Shown here piece by piece: positions 46,208 to 55,820 of a stretch of DNA of 64,000 nucleotides. Position numbers and translations under genes: made by a program. Under the pieces are notes generated by a model. That model had not been told where the DNA came from, did not search any database, and was given only the letters and a program-made list of their open reading frames with translations. Origin of the DNA: an uncultured Prevotella sp. (GTDB taxonomy: Bacteria; Bacteroidota; Bacteroidia; Bacteroidales; Bacteroidaceae); the NCBI GenBank assembly GCA_900550365.1, contig URRR01000001.1, positions 1 through 64,000 of the forward strand. Direction: 5' to 3'. The first letter of the stretch is position 1; each line of letters begins with the position of its first letter.

Positions 46208-47998
46208 ATGAAAATAAAGAAACTGCTTGTAGCCTTGCTCTTAGGCATGACATCCCTGCAGGTGTCGGCCCAGGCGGGCGATGTCTCATTCCTCAGTGCG
46301 TCTCACTGCATGGTACGCGCGGAGGCAACGGGCCGCTACCTGATGATTCCTGTACAGGAGAAGGCTGAGGTAAGCAATGTTAAGGTTATCGTTGACAACA
46401 ATGTTGTGCAGGCTTTTGACGTGCATCTGGCCATTGACAACATTGATTATTACGTGCCGTTTGACATGGCAAGATATGAAGGCAAGAATGTCTTGCTGGA
46501 CATCCACGTGAACGGCAGCGCCCGCATTGAGGGCGGAATAAAGGATCACGTATGCTGGTCGAGAATGAAATATGCTGACACTCCTGACATTCAGGCTGAC
46601 GAGAAATACCGTCCCGAGTATCACCACACACCGGCGTGGGGCTGGATGAACGACCCTAACGGCATGTTTTACAAGGACGGAACGTGGCATCTGTATTATC
46701 AGTGGAACCCGTACGGCTCAATGTGGGGCAACATGACGTGGGGACACTCTACAAGTACTGACCTGGTGAACTGGAAACACGAGGGAACGGCTATCTCGGC
46801 TGACGGCCTTGGCACGATATTCAGCGGCAGCTGCGTGGTTGACAAGGATAATACGGCCGGCTTCGGCAAGGGCGCCGTGGTTGCGTTCTACACCTCGGCA
46901 GGCGAGAACCAGACGCAGAGCATGGCCTACAGCACCGACAACGGCAAGACATTTACCAAGTATGAGGGTAACCCGATAATAGTTTCTGACGTGCCGGACT
47001 TCCGTGATCCGCACGTGTTCCGCCACGAGCAGACGGGCCGCTGGATAATGATTCTCGCGGCAGGACAGGAGATGCGCATCTACTCTTCTGCCAACCTGAA
47101 GGAATGGAAGTATGAAAGCAGCTTCGGAGAGGGCTACGGCGCTCACGGCGGAGTGTGGGAGTGCCCCGACCTGTTTGAGCTTCCCGTAGAGGGAACGAAC
47201 GAGAAGAAGTGGGTGCTTATCTGCAACATCAACCCCGGCGGACCTGCCGGCGGCAGCGCAACGCAGTACTTCACGGGTACGTTTGACGGCCATAAGTTCA
47301 CCTGCGACACCAAACCTGAGGTGACAAAGTGGATGGATTACGGTAAAGACCACTATGCAACAGTGTCTTTCGACAATGCTCCTGACGGTCGCCGGGTGAT
47401 TATCGGCTGGATGAGTAACTGGCAGTATGCCAACCAGGTGCCTACGGTGCAGTTCCGCAGTGCCAACACCATTGCCCGCGACGTTTACCTGTACCGCTAC
47501 AAGGGAGTTGACTACATGGCTTCACGGCCCGCAAAGGAGATGGACGCCGCACGCGGAAAGGCTGCCGTAGACACACGTCTGACGATAGGAAACCGCACGA
47601 TAAAGAAGCTCTTCGACACTCCGAGAGGCGCGTATGAGATAGACATGGACATGCAGACCAACGACGCGGCGACAGTGGAGATGACCCTTTCAAACGGCAA
47701 GGGTGAGCATGTGTCGTTCATTTATGACGCTGAGACCAACTCACTCTCAGTAGACAGGCGCCTGGCAGGCGACAAGTCGTTCAGCGAGCTGTTCCCGACA
47801 GTAACCTCAGCTCCCGTTCACGGCAAGCTGACAAGCCTGCGCGTGTACGTTGACAACAGCAGTGTTGAGGTGTTCGGCAACGACGGCAAGACGGTACTTA
47901 CCAACCTCGTGTTCCCTGCCGAGCCGTATAACACGCTGACACTGAAGAGCGACAAGAAGACGAAAGTGACCTCTCTTAAGGTTTATCCGGTAAAATAA
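46208..47998 (+). CDS. GH32 fructan beta-fructosidase (levanase/inulinase type)
   Basis: Predicted to release fructose from levan, inulin or fructo-oligosaccharides in the periplasm or at the surface. The 596 residues show a signal peptide (1-22, VSAQ), an N-terminal DUF4980-type beta domain (about 25-130), the GH32 five-blade propeller and a C-terminal beta sandwich. All three catalytic residues are canonical: Asp149 in WMNDPNG, Asp267 in FRDP and Glu318 in WECPD. It has its own promoter sharing upstream boxes with susC. Exo versus endo action and linkage preference cannot be read from the sequence. Confidence 0.93.
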   Translation: MKIKKLLVALLLGMTSLQVSAQAGDVSFLSASHCMVRAEATGRYLMIPVQEKAEVSNVKVIVDNNVVQAFDVHLAIDNIDYYVPFDMARYEGKNVLLDIHVNGSARIEGGIKDHVCWSRMKYADTPDIQADEKYRPEYHHTPAWGWMNDPNGMFYKDGTWHLYYQWNPYGSMWGNMTWGHSTSTDLVNWKHEGTAISADGLGTIFSGSCVVDKDNTAGFGKGAVVAFYTSAGENQTQSMAYSTDNGKTFTKYEGNPIIVSDVPDFRDPHVFRHEQTGRWIMILAAGQEMRIYSSANLKEWKYESSFGEGYGAHGGVWECPDLFELPVEGTNEKKWVLICNINPGGPAGGSATQYFTGTFDGHKFTCDTKPEVTKWMDYGKDHYATVSFDNAPDGRRVIIGWMSNWQYANQVPTVQFRSANTIARDVYLYRYKGVDYMASRPAKEMDAARGKAAVDTRLTIGNRTIKKLFDTPRGAYEIDMDMQTNDAATVEMTLSNGKGEHVSFIYDAETNSLSVDRRLAGDKSFSELFPTVTSAPVHGKLTSLRVYVDNSSVEVFGNDGKTVLTNLVFPAEPYNTLTLKSDKKTKVTSLKVYPVK

Positions 47999-48021
47999 TC
48001 ATCACGGAACTTACAGGAATA

Positions 48022-48072
48022 AAAGGAGTCGGAGAAGACAAAGCCCGGCTTTAGCTTCTCCGGCTTCCTTTA
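48022..48072 (+). terminator. Hairpin between GH32 and MFS genes (partial terminator)
   Basis: AAGGAGTCGGAGAAG pairs with CTTCTCCGGCTTCCTT with small bulges and is followed by TTTAAAA. No new -7 box is seen before the MFS gene, so it probably attenuates rather than ends transcription. Confidence 0.5.
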
Positions 48073-48111
48073 AAACTCTGACCTCCGCTTTATCAAATAA
48101 ACAAAATAACT

Positions 48112-49269
48112 ATGAAATCAAATAAGACTTTGTACCTTATCCCCGTGATGTTCTGCTTCTTCGCGATGGGATTTGTTGACTTGGTCGGCATCGCCTCCAA
48201 CTACGTTAAGGCCGACCTGGGGCTCGACGACGCCGTGGCAAACATCTTTCCGTCAATGGTGTTCTTCTGGTTCCTTATCTTCTCAGTGCCTACGGGCATG
48301 CTGATGAACCGCATCGGACGTAAGAACACGGTGCTGCTTTCACTTATCGTGACCATTATATCACTTGCCTTGCCGCTCTTCGGTGACGGTTTCTACGTGA
48401 TGCTTGTGTCTTTCTGCCTGCTCGGCATAGGCAACGCGCTGATGCAGACATCTCTAAACCCGCTTATCTCGTCAATAATCAAGGGCGACAACCTGGCCAG
48501 CACGCTTACGTTCGGCCAGTTCATCAAGGCTATCGCCTCGTTCCTTGCGCCGTATTTAGCCATGTGGGGCGCTACGAAGGTGCTGCCCTCGTTCGGCTAT
48601 GACTGGAAGGTGCTGTTCCTGATTTACTTCGTTGTAGGCATCATCTCAGCCGTGCTGCTGTTCATCACGCCTATCGAGGAGGAGAAAATCGAGGGCAAGG
48701 CGTCAGGCTTCGGCGACTGCTTCCGCCTCCTGGGCAAGCCTATCGTGCTGCTGTCGTTCCTCGGCATCATGTGCCACGTAGGCATTGACGTGGGCACCAA
48801 CACAACTGCGCCGAAGCTGCTCATGGAGCGTCTGGGCATGACTCTTAACGAGGCGGCTTTCGCCACGAGCCTTTACTTCATCTTCCGTACCATCGGCTGC
48901 CTTACCGGCTCTTTCTTCCTGCGCGTAATGAACAACCGCACGTTCTTCACAATCAGCGTCATCATGATGGCGCTCAGCATGGTAGGAATGTTCTTCGGCA
49001 CGTCAAAGGCTGTGCTTTACGTGGCAATAGCCCTCGTAGGTTACGGCAACTCTAACGTGTTCTCGCTGGTTTACTCGCAGGCCTTGCTATCCGAGCCCGA
49101 CAAGCAGAACGAAGTTTCGGGCCTTATGATTATGGGTCTGTTCGGCGGAACGGTGTTCCCGCTCATCATGGGATTCGCCAGTGACGCTGTAGGTCAGGCC
49201 GGCGCAGTAGCCGTAATGGCGGTAGGCGTAATTTATCTTCTTACTTACATCAAAAACGTAAAACACTAA
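48112..49269 (+). CDS. MFS sugar transporter (fructose permease candidate)
   Basis: A 385-residue inner-membrane major facilitator protein with about twelve hydrophobic helices. Features seen: YLIPVMFCFFAMGFVDLVG in helix 1, the loop 2-3 signature MLMNRIGRKNTVLLS, a long central loop (about 190-210, EEEKIEGKASGFGD) and LMIMGLFGGTVFPLIMG near the end. It resembles FucP-like sugar:proton symporters. It lies between GH32 and fructokinase genes, the position of the BT1758 transporter in the B. thetaiotaomicron fructan locus, so free fructose is the likely cargo. Confidence 0.87.
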   Translation: MKSNKTLYLIPVMFCFFAMGFVDLVGIASNYVKADLGLDDAVANIFPSMVFFWFLIFSVPTGMLMNRIGRKNTVLLSLIVTIISLALPLFGDGFYVMLVSFCLLGIGNALMQTSLNPLISSIIKGDNLASTLTFGQFIKAIASFLAPYLAMWGATKVLPSFGYDWKVLFLIYFVVGIISAVLLFITPIEEEKIEGKASGFGDCFRLLGKPIVLLSFLGIMCHVGIDVGTNTTAPKLLMERLGMTLNEAAFATSLYFIFRTIGCLTGSFFLRVMNNRTFFTISVIMMALSMVGMFFGTSKAVLYVAIALVGYGNSNVFSLVYSQALLSEPDKQNEVSGLMIMGLFGGTVFPLIMGFASDAVGQAGAVAVMAVGVIYLLTYIKNVKH

Positions 49270-49321
49270 CAACAGCCACGGTCAGCAGCGTGGAGACACG
49301 CGCTGGCCTCACTATAAAAAT

Positions 49322-50233
49322 ATGACAGCAATGAAACACACAGAAAATTTAATCGTAGGACTTGGCGAGGCGTTGTGGGACGTCCTTCCCGAAGGTAAGA
49401 AACTGGGCGGAGCGCCTGCCAACTTCGCGTATCATACGCGCCAGTTCGGTTTTAACTCGATAGCAGTAAGCGCGGTAGGTGAAGACAAGCTGGGCGACGA
49501 GACACTGGCCGCACTCGACGAGAAAGGCCTTGACTACAATATAGCCCGCGTGCCGTATCCTACGGGAACGGTGCAGGTAACCCTTGACGACAACGGCATA
49601 CCGACTTACAATATACGCGAGAATGTGGCTTGGGACAACATCCCTTTCACTCCCGAACTTGAGGAGATAGCCAAGAACTGCCGCGCCGTATGCTGGGGCT
49701 CGCTGGCACAGCGCAACGTAGTATCACGCGAGACAATACACAAGTTCCTTGAGACCATGCCCGACGGAGACGGCCGCCTGAAGATATTTGACGTGAACCT
49801 GCGCCAGAATTTCTATAACGAGGACGTGCTCTGCGACTCTCTCCGCCACTGCAACGTACTGAAAATAAACGACGAGGAGCTTGTCATCATAGGCCGCATG
49901 TTCGGCTATCCGGGCCTTGACATGCGCAATAAGTGCTGGCTCATACTGGGCAAGTATAATCTCGATATGCTCGTGCTCACCTGCGGAACCAACGGCAGCT
50001 ACGTGTTCACTCCCGGCCACGTGTCGTTCCAGGAGACACCGAAGGTAGAGGTGGTTGACACCGTCGGCGCGGGCGACTCGTTCACCGGAGCCTTCTGCTC
50101 AGGCATACTGAAGGGCATGACTGTGGCTGAGGCACACAAGATGGCCGTTGAAGTGTCGGCCTATGTCTGCACGCAGAGCGGCGCGATGCCCGTATTGCCG
50201 GGCAGCATCGTAAACCGGACGAGCGGTAACTGA
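49322..50233 (+). CDS. PfkB-family fructokinase
   Basis: Predicted ATP-dependent kinase that phosphorylates imported fructose to fructose-6-phosphate for glycolysis. The 303 residues show the N-terminal ribokinase-fold start (IVGLGEALWDVLP, KKLGGAPANFAYH), PfkB signature 1 region and the C-terminal signature DTVGAGDSFTGAF with the catalytic Asp. An in-frame ATG at 49331 is an alternative start. It is the last gene of the fructan PUL, 52 bases after the MFS gene, and is followed by a terminator. Confidence 0.92.
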   Translation: MTAMKHTENLIVGLGEALWDVLPEGKKLGGAPANFAYHTRQFGFNSIAVSAVGEDKLGDETLAALDEKGLDYNIARVPYPTGTVQVTLDDNGIPTYNIRENVAWDNIPFTPELEEIAKNCRAVCWGSLAQRNVVSRETIHKFLETMPDGDGRLKIFDVNLRQNFYNEDVLCDSLRHCNVLKINDEELVIIGRMFGYPGLDMRNKCWLILGKYNLDMLVLTCGTNGSYVFTPGHVSFQETPKVEVVDTVGAGDSFTGAFCSGILKGMTVAEAHKMAVEVSAYVCTQSGAMPVLPGSIVNRTSGN

Positions 50234-50312
50234 TTACGGATGTTTCATGGTTAGATTGGTTTTTGTTAGGTAAAAGATTGTTTCAGGGTAATTTTACCTG
50301 TAGTCTTAAGCA

Positions 50313-50354
50313 CGGGCAGAACGGTCATGGCGCAAGCCTACACCGCTCTGCCCG
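50313..50354 (+). terminator. Terminator of the fructan PUL
   Basis: CGGGCAGAACGGT pairs with ACCGCTCTGCCCG around a 15-base loop, followed by TATCTTTTA, 80 bases after the fructokinase stop. Confidence 0.8.
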
Positions 50355-50397
50355 TATCTTTTACGGCCCTGCCGGCACGGGACGAGCCGCCGTTTTT

Positions 50398-50529
50398 GTA
50401 ACGATCTGACATTCAACACGTTACAAAAACGGCGTCGGCCGGTCTGCAAAAGATGACCTTTTACACTCCAAAAGGCCGTCTTTTACAACGCGAAAGGTGG
50501 CCTTTTAGCTTGTAAAAGGCCACCTTTCA
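50398..50529. repeat. Modular repeat cluster (locus h) with mixed GTC and ACC units
   Basis: GTAACGATCTGACATTCA head-like start, then AAAAGATGACCTTTT, AAAAGGCCGTCTTTT, AAAGGTGGCCTTTT and AAAAGGCCACCTTTC. It lies between the convergent fructokinase and Na/Pi symporter genes. Confidence 0.85.
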
Positions 50530-50592
50530 TAATTCCTCGAATATCAGTTTGCCATGCGGCCGGGCGCAGGCCTGACGGCCGTATGGCCGCAA

Positions 50593-52287
50593 TTACGCCT
50601 CACGCTGCCGGGTACCCATGCGTGCCTCAACAACGTTGATGACATAATCAGCCAGCTTCTCACACTCAGAGACTATGTCCATGTACATCGTTCCGATAGC
50701 ATACGTGTACTCGTGGGCGTTCACGTCGTTGATGTTCTGGCTGCGCAGCTGGTCGCGGTAGTTGTTTATCTCGTTCTCAATGTTGAACGAACGGTTGACG
50801 TCAAGCCTGTCCTTACGGCCAGACAGCATGATGTTCATCTGTGTAAGGCTGTCGTCTGTAAGCTCAAACATCTGGTTGAGATGCTCATACTGGCTTTCGG
50901 TAAAATCCTCGTTGCCGCTTATTTTGCGGTTCAGCGTCCGCGCTATGTTGTAACAGCTGTCGCCGATGCTCTCAATCTCGGATATCTCGCGCAGCATGGC
51001 ACGTATCTTGGCTTTGGTCTCGTCACTGAGATGCGCGTCGCTTATCTTGTCGAGGTATTTGGCTATCTCTATCTCCATGTTGTCGCTTATGCCCTCATAC
51101 TTCTCCACACGGCTGAAGAGTTTGTTGAACGCCGTGCCGTTGGCGGTGGTCAGCAGCTCACGCACGAAGCCGAACATCCTCTGCGTGCGCTCGGCGAAAA
51201 GCTGTATCTCCTTCTGCGCCTCGAGCACTGACAGCTCGGGAGTCTTCATTATCGTGTCGCCGCCGATGTAGCGCAGGCGGAACTCATCGTCACTGTCCTT
51301 GGTCTGAGGCTTGATGAGCCAGCATACAACTTTCTCAATCTGCGGTATGAACCATATCAGAATGGCAGTGTTGCAGACATTGAAGGATGTATGGAAAGCC
51401 GCCAGAACCACCGACAGCATGGCCGGGTCGAGCGTCTCCGAGGCCGGGTCATAACCCACAAGAGAGCACACCATATTGACAAAAGGATAGAAAATACACA
51501 GCACCCACAACACTCCGAACACGTTAAAGACAAGGTGGCCCAGCGCGGCGCGCCGTGCCTGGGTGTTGGCTCCGAGGGCGGCCAGGTTGGCGGTGGCCGT
51601 CGTTCCGATATTCTCACCCATGACAAGAGCTATTCCGAGATAAATAGGCAGCACGCCGCTTGAGCACAGCATCATCGTAATAGCCATGAGAGCGGCCGAT
51701 GACTGGAGGATGCACGTAAGCACGGTGCCGATAAGAAGAAAGACTATGATTGTGAGATAGCTGCCCGTATCGAATGAGCTGAAGAATTCTATTAGTTTAG
51801 CATTGTGGCCCAGATCCATTTCATTGCCGGTCTGGCTGAGCAAGGCAAGAGAGAAAAACATAAACGCTATGCCGAAAAGGAAGTCGCCTACATAGCGGTG
51901 GCGTCGGGTATAGATAAGCAGGATACCCAGGATGAAGGCGGGGAACACGGCGTCCATGAAGTTGAACGAGAAGCCCAGGCTCATTATCCAGGCCGTAAGC
52001 GTGGTGCCGATGTTGGCACCCATTATTACGGATATGGCCTGCGCAAGTGTCAGGAGGCCGGCGTTGACAAACGAGACGGTCATCACCGTGGTGGCTGACG
52101 ATGACTGTACGGCAGCCGTTACAAACATTCCGGTAAGCACACCGGTAAACCTGTTCTTGGTCATCTTGCCCAGGATGTGGCGCAACTGTGAGCCGGCCAT
52201 CTTCTGCAAGGCCTCGCTCATTACCTTCATTCCATAAATAAGAAGGGCCAATGACCCGATAATCTTAAAAAAAATCCAAATCGACAT
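50593..52287 (-). CDS. Na/Pi cotransporter family protein with PhoU-like tail
   Basis: A 564-residue NptA/PNaS-type protein predicted to carry sodium-coupled phosphate. The N-terminal membrane half holds the two inverted repeats with the QSSSATT motif (AAVQSSSATTVMTVSFVNAG, about residue 60) and its partner QSSAALMAITMMLCSSG (about 205). The C-terminal third (about 350-555) is a soluble helical PhoU-like domain, as is common in the family. It is divergent from the nucleoside kinase gene and convergent with the fructan PUL. Confidence 0.9.
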   Translation of the reverse strand: MSIWIFFKIIGSLALLIYGMKVMSEALQKMAGSQLRHILGKMTKNRFTGVLTGMFVTAAVQSSSATTVMTVSFVNAGLLTLAQAISVIMGANIGTTLTAWIMSLGFSFNFMDAVFPAFILGILLIYTRRHRYVGDFLFGIAFMFFSLALLSQTGNEMDLGHNAKLIEFFSSFDTGSYLTIIVFLLIGTVLTCILQSSAALMAITMMLCSSGVLPIYLGIALVMGENIGTTATANLAALGANTQARRAALGHLVFNVFGVLWVLCIFYPFVNMVCSLVGYDPASETLDPAMLSVVLAAFHTSFNVCNTAILIWFIPQIEKVVCWLIKPQTKDSDDEFRLRYIGGDTIMKTPELSVLEAQKEIQLFAERTQRMFGFVRELLTTANGTAFNKLFSRVEKYEGISDNMEIEIAKYLDKISDAHLSDETKAKIRAMLREISEIESIGDSCYNIARTLNRKISGNEDFTESQYEHLNQMFELTDDSLTQMNIMLSGRKDRLDVNRSFNIENEINNYRDQLRSQNINDVNAHEYTYAIGTMYMDIVSECEKLADYVINVVEARMGTRQREA

Positions 52288-52374
52288 ATTTTAAATTAAT
52301 TTGATGCCGGACCTTATGCAGTATCGAAAAAACGGAGTATCTTTACAAACGTAAAATCTAAAACTGCATGAAAA

Positions 52375-54036
52375 ATGAAACAAGTAATACAAATACGTTG
52401 CAAAAATAATAAAAAAACGCTAAACGTCGCAATAGGAAGCACTCTTTCTGAGATTTTCCGTGAATTAAACTTAAAAATGGATTACGGACCCATAAGCGCA
52501 AAGGTCAACAATAAAGTGGAGGGCCTTCATTACCGCGTTTACCATAATAAAGATGTAGAATACCTTGACATTCGCTCGGCATCAGGCGCCCGTGCCTATA
52601 CGCGCACGCTCTTCTTCGTGCTCTGCAAGGCCGTAAACGACCTGTGGCCGGGGGCAAGCGTGGTTATCGACATACCTGTATCCAACGGTTACTACTGCAA
52701 CATAAACATGCGGCGGGCCGTGACCGAGGCCGATGCACGCGCCGTGAAGAACCGCATGCAGCAGATAATCGACGCGGCAATGCCTATCCACCGCCACGAG
52801 TGCAGCACCGAGGAGGTAATCAAGATGTTCACCGAGACGGGGCATACGTCGAAGGTAAAGCTGCTGAGAAGTGTCGGCTCGCTTTACACTACGTATTATG
52901 AGATTGACGGATACAAGGACTATTACTACGGCACACTGCTCACTAACACGAGCCAGCTGTACCTGTTCGGCCTGGAGAAGTACTATGACGGCATGCTGCT
53001 GCGCATCCCCTCGCGCGACGACCCGTCACGCCTGGGCGACCTTGTCAGGCAGGACAAGATGTTCGAGATATTCCTGGAGCACCACCGCTGGCAGAAAATT
53101 CTCGGCATGTCGACCGTCGGAGACTTCAACGAAGCTGTCAAGCGGGGCATGTCGACAGAGCTTATCAACGTGTCGGAAGCCTTGCAGGAGAAGAAGATCT
53201 CACAGATAGCAGACATGATTGCGGCACGTCCGGGCGTGAGGATGGTGCTCATCTCGGGCCCGTCGTCAAGCGGAAAGACCACCTTCTGCAAGCGTCTGTC
53301 GATACAGTTGCTCACGTGCGGCGTTAAGCCCGTGCCGATATCGCTTGACGATTACTTTGTAGACCGTGAGCAGACGCCCAAAGACGACAAGGGTGAATAT
53401 GACTACGAGAGCCTTTACGCGCTTAACATTCCGCTGCTGAACCGGCAGCTCAACGCCCTGTTTGCAGGCGAGGAGGTGGAGCTGCCGCGGTATAACTTCC
53501 AGACGGGACGCAGCGAAAAGAGCGGCCGCAGGCTGAAGCTGGCGCCCGAGGAGGTGCTCGTTGTTGAGGGAATACACGCCCTTAACCCCGAGCTGACGGC
53601 CCAGATACCCGAAGAACAGAAGTTCCGCGTCTACGCGTCGGCGCTTACCACCATTCTGCTTGATACACATAACTACATACCGACGACTGACAACCGCCTG
53701 CTGCGCCGCATCATCCGCGACTACAAATACCGCGGAGTGAGCGCGCAGGAGACCATCAAGCGATGGCCCAGCGTGCGCGCGGGAGAGAACAAGTGGATAT
53801 TTCCTTACCAGGAGAATGCCGACGTTATGTTCAACACGGCACTGCTGTTTGAGCTCGCTGTGATAAAAAGCCAGGCCGAACCGCTGCTCGAGCTTGTGCC
53901 CGAAAACGCCGAAGAGCATGCCGAGGCGTACCGCCTACTGAAGTTCCTGAAGTATATCGCGCCCGTGCCCAACCGCCAGCTGCCGCCCACGTCGCTGCTG
54001 CGCGAGTTCCTCGGGGGCAGCTCCTTCAAGTACTGA
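52375..54036 (+). CDS. Nucleoside (uridine-type) kinase with TGS-like N-terminus
   Basis: A 553-residue cytosolic kinase built from a TGS-like domain (about 1-65), a region resembling the threonyl/alanyl-tRNA synthetase second additional domain (about 70-250) and a uridine-kinase/phosphoribulokinase P-loop domain (about 285-500). Walker A is GPSSSGKTTF (about 299), followed by SLDDYFVDREQTP, the acceptor-binding DDYF motif, and VVEGIHALNP. This combination is widespread in Bacteroidota and Firmicutes. The substrate is probably uridine or a related nucleoside; the function of the TGS part is unknown. It has an AT-rich upstream region with a weak -7 box (TATCTTTA, 52339-52346). Confidence 0.88.
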   Translation: MKQVIQIRCKNNKKTLNVAIGSTLSEIFRELNLKMDYGPISAKVNNKVEGLHYRVYHNKDVEYLDIRSASGARAYTRTLFFVLCKAVNDLWPGASVVIDIPVSNGYYCNINMRRAVTEADARAVKNRMQQIIDAAMPIHRHECSTEEVIKMFTETGHTSKVKLLRSVGSLYTTYYEIDGYKDYYYGTLLTNTSQLYLFGLEKYYDGMLLRIPSRDDPSRLGDLVRQDKMFEIFLEHHRWQKILGMSTVGDFNEAVKRGMSTELINVSEALQEKKISQIADMIAARPGVRMVLISGPSSSGKTTFCKRLSIQLLTCGVKPVPISLDDYFVDREQTPKDDKGEYDYESLYALNIPLLNRQLNALFAGEEVELPRYNFQTGRSEKSGRRLKLAPEEVLVVEGIHALNPELTAQIPEEQKFRVYASALTTILLDTHNYIPTTDNRLLRRIIRDYKYRGVSAQETIKRWPSVRAGENKWIFPYQENADVMFNTALLFELAVIKSQAEPLLELVPENAEEHAEAYRLLKFLKYIAPVPNRQLPPTSLLREFLGGSSFKY

Positions 54037-54054
54037 CGCGGCTACCGGTTTTAT

Positions 54055-54162
54055 GAAAGACGGCAAATCGCATTGCAAAAGGCCACCTTTTAGCTTGCGG
54101 TTTGCCGTCTTTTGCGTTGTAAAAGACGGCCTTTCGCAACGCATTGAATATCAAGAAGTTAC
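54055..54162. repeat. Modular AAAAGGCCGTCTTTT repeat cluster (locus i), reversed
   Basis: GAAAGACGGCAAATCG, AAAAGGCCACCTTTT, TTTGCCGTCTTTTGC, AAAAGACGGCCTTTC, then GCAACGCATTGAATATCAAG and AAGTTAC, which is the head in reverse orientation. It starts 18 bases after the nucleoside kinase stop. Confidence 0.9.
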
Positions 54163-54325
54163 GCAACGGCTGAAAAGAGGGCTCAAAAATACGCCTTACG
54201 GGCCGTCAGAAAGCCGCGCGCGGAGCGTCATGACACCGCGTGAGAGCCGTCGGCAGACAGCGGCCGGACGCACTTTGCGGCATGCCCCGTGATGTAAAAT
54301 AAAAATTCTTTTCCTGCACATTTAT

Positions 54326-54356
54326 TTTGGATTTTACCTGATTTGTATTACTTTTG
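54326..54356 (+). promoter_or_regulatory. Promoter of the DUF59 gene
   Basis: -33 TTTG (54326-54329), a 19-base spacer and -7 TACTTTTG (54349-54356) fit the consensus fully. The ATG at 54343 lies inside it, so the start at 54382 is preferred. The stretch from 54163 to here holds nothing recognised. Confidence 0.8.
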
Positions 54357-54381
54357 TATTATAGTAATAACAATCAAAGAC

Positions 54382-54702
54382 ATGACTCAAGAAGAAAAGA
54401 CCGCAATAGAGGAGAAAATCGTTGACGTGCTGAAAACCGTCTACGACCCTGAAATCCCCGTTAACATCTATGACCTTGGCCTGATTTACAAAATAGAAGT
54501 GAGAGACGACGCCACCGTTGACATCGACATGACGTTCACCGCGCCCACATGCCCTGCGGCAGACTTCATCCTCGAGGACGTAAGACAGAAGGTTGACGCG
54601 CTCGAAGGGGTAAAGTCGGCCACGGTCAACCTCGTGTTCGAACCGGCGTGGGACCAGAGCATGCTGAGCGAGGAGGCACGCCTGGAACTGGGATTTGAAT
54701 GA
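54382..54702 (+). CDS. DUF59/MIP18-family iron-sulfur assembly factor
   Basis: A 106-residue cytosolic protein of the DUF59 (PaaD/SufT/MIP18) family, which helps mature Fe-S proteins. Seen: VYDPEIPVNIYDLGLIYKI (the DPExPVNxxDLG family signature, about residues 18-36) and FTAPTCPAADFI with the conserved Cys (about 57). There is no suf operon next to it; it is followed 55 bases later by lpxH on the same strand, and the two may share a transcript. Confidence 0.9.
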   Translation: MTQEEKTAIEEKIVDVLKTVYDPEIPVNIYDLGLIYKIEVRDDATVDIDMTFTAPTCPAADFILEDVRQKVDALEGVKSATVNLVFEPAWDQSMLSEEARLELGFE

Positions 54703-54757
54703 CAATCCGCACGGCTGAGCGACAATCCTGAAGCTGACTTTCCCTAAACAAATACCT

Positions 54758-55525
54758 ATGCGCAAGAATATCTACATATTGTCTGACGCCCACCTGGGCT
54801 CATGGGCCATCGACCACGCCCGCACACAGGAACGCAGGCTCGTGCGCTTCCTTGACGACATCAAGGACAAGGCGGCCGCCGTGTATCTTCTCGGCGACAT
54901 GTTTGACTTCTGGTACGAGTACAAATACGTCGTGCCAAAGGGCTACACGCGCTTTCTGGGCAAGCTGTCTGAACTGACTGACATGGGCGTTGAGGTGCAC
55001 TTCTTTACCGGCAACCATGACATCTGGGCCTTCGGCTACCTTGAGAAAGAGTGCGGCGTGATACTGCATACCAAGCCGGTAACCACCGAAATATACGGAA
55101 AGATATTTTATCTTGCGCACGGCGACGGACTGGGCGACCATGACCCGAAATTCAACTTCATACGCCGCATGTTCCATAACCGCACGTGCCAGCGCCTCTT
55201 CAGCGCCATTCACCCGCGCTGGGGAGTATGGTTCGGCCTGACGTGGGCCAAGCACAGCCGCATGAAACGGGCCGACGGCAAGGAGCCTCCGTATCAGGGT
55301 GAGGACAAGGAGGCCCTCGTCCGCTATACCAAACAGTACATGAAGACTCACCCGGACATCGACTATTTCATCTACGGTCACCGTCACATAGAGCTTGACC
55401 TGATGCTATCGCGCAAGACGCGCATGATGATTATCGGCGACTGGATATGGCAGTTCACTTACGTTGTGTTCGACGGCGAGCATCTGTTCCTCGAGGAATA
55501 CGTCGAGGGAGAAAGCAGACTATAA
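54758..55525 (+). CDS. lpxH: UDP-2,3-diacylglucosamine hydrolase
   Basis: Peripheral membrane metallophosphoesterase that cleaves UDP-2,3-diacylglucosamine to lipid X in lipid A synthesis. The 255 residues carry the calcineurin-like metal motifs in order: SDAHLGS (about 9), LGDMFDFWYEY (about 46), TGNHDIW (about 86), AHGDGLGDHD (about 125) and IYGHRHIELD (about 206). Length and motifs fit the Bacteroidota LpxH group; a related LpxH2-type phosphoesterase cannot be fully excluded. It follows the DUF59 gene. Confidence 0.88.
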   Translation: MRKNIYILSDAHLGSWAIDHARTQERRLVRFLDDIKDKAAAVYLLGDMFDFWYEYKYVVPKGYTRFLGKLSELTDMGVEVHFFTGNHDIWAFGYLEKECGVILHTKPVTTEIYGKIFYLAHGDGLGDHDPKFNFIRRMFHNRTCQRLFSAIHPRWGVWFGLTWAKHSRMKRADGKEPPYQGEDKEALVRYTKQYMKTHPDIDYFIYGHRHIELDLMLSRKTRMMIIGDWIWQFTYVVFDGEHLFLEEYVEGESRL

Positions 55526-55528
55526 GAA

Positions 55529-55820
55529 TAAAGGTAAAAAGGTATAAAGGTAAAAAGGTAAAACAGCAGAAAGGTATAAAGGTAAAACAGCAGAAAGGTA
55601 TAAAGGTAAAACAGTAGAAAGGTATAAAGGTAAAACAGCAGAAAAGTAAAAAGGCAGAAAGGTAAGAAAGTAGGAAGTAAACTGTAAGAAAGCTGAAAAA
55701 TAAAGCAATATAAAGAAATAAATAAAAGTAAAAGGGTAAAAAGGTAAATCATGCCGGCGGCGAATATATCCCGCATCTGCGCTGTTTTACCTTTTTACCC
55801 TTTTACTTTTTTACCTTTAT
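55529..55820. repeat. Tandem 24-bp repeats and inverted GGTAAAAAGG word array
   Basis: The left part repeats AAAGGTATAAAGGTAAAA plus CAGCAG with a 24-base period about 3.5 times (55556-55640), flanked by looser AAGGTAAAAAGG words. After a spacer with one GC-rich island, the complement appears as GCTGTTTTACCTTTTTACCC and TTTTACTTTTTTACCTTTA (55780-55819). It fills the space between the convergent lpxH and ackA genes and runs right up to the ackA stop codon. Confidence 0.9.

Noticed and set aside
55529..55660. Possible CRISPR array
   Set aside because: Units are directly contiguous with a 24-base period and no unique spacers; there are no cas genes. It is a plain tandem repeat.
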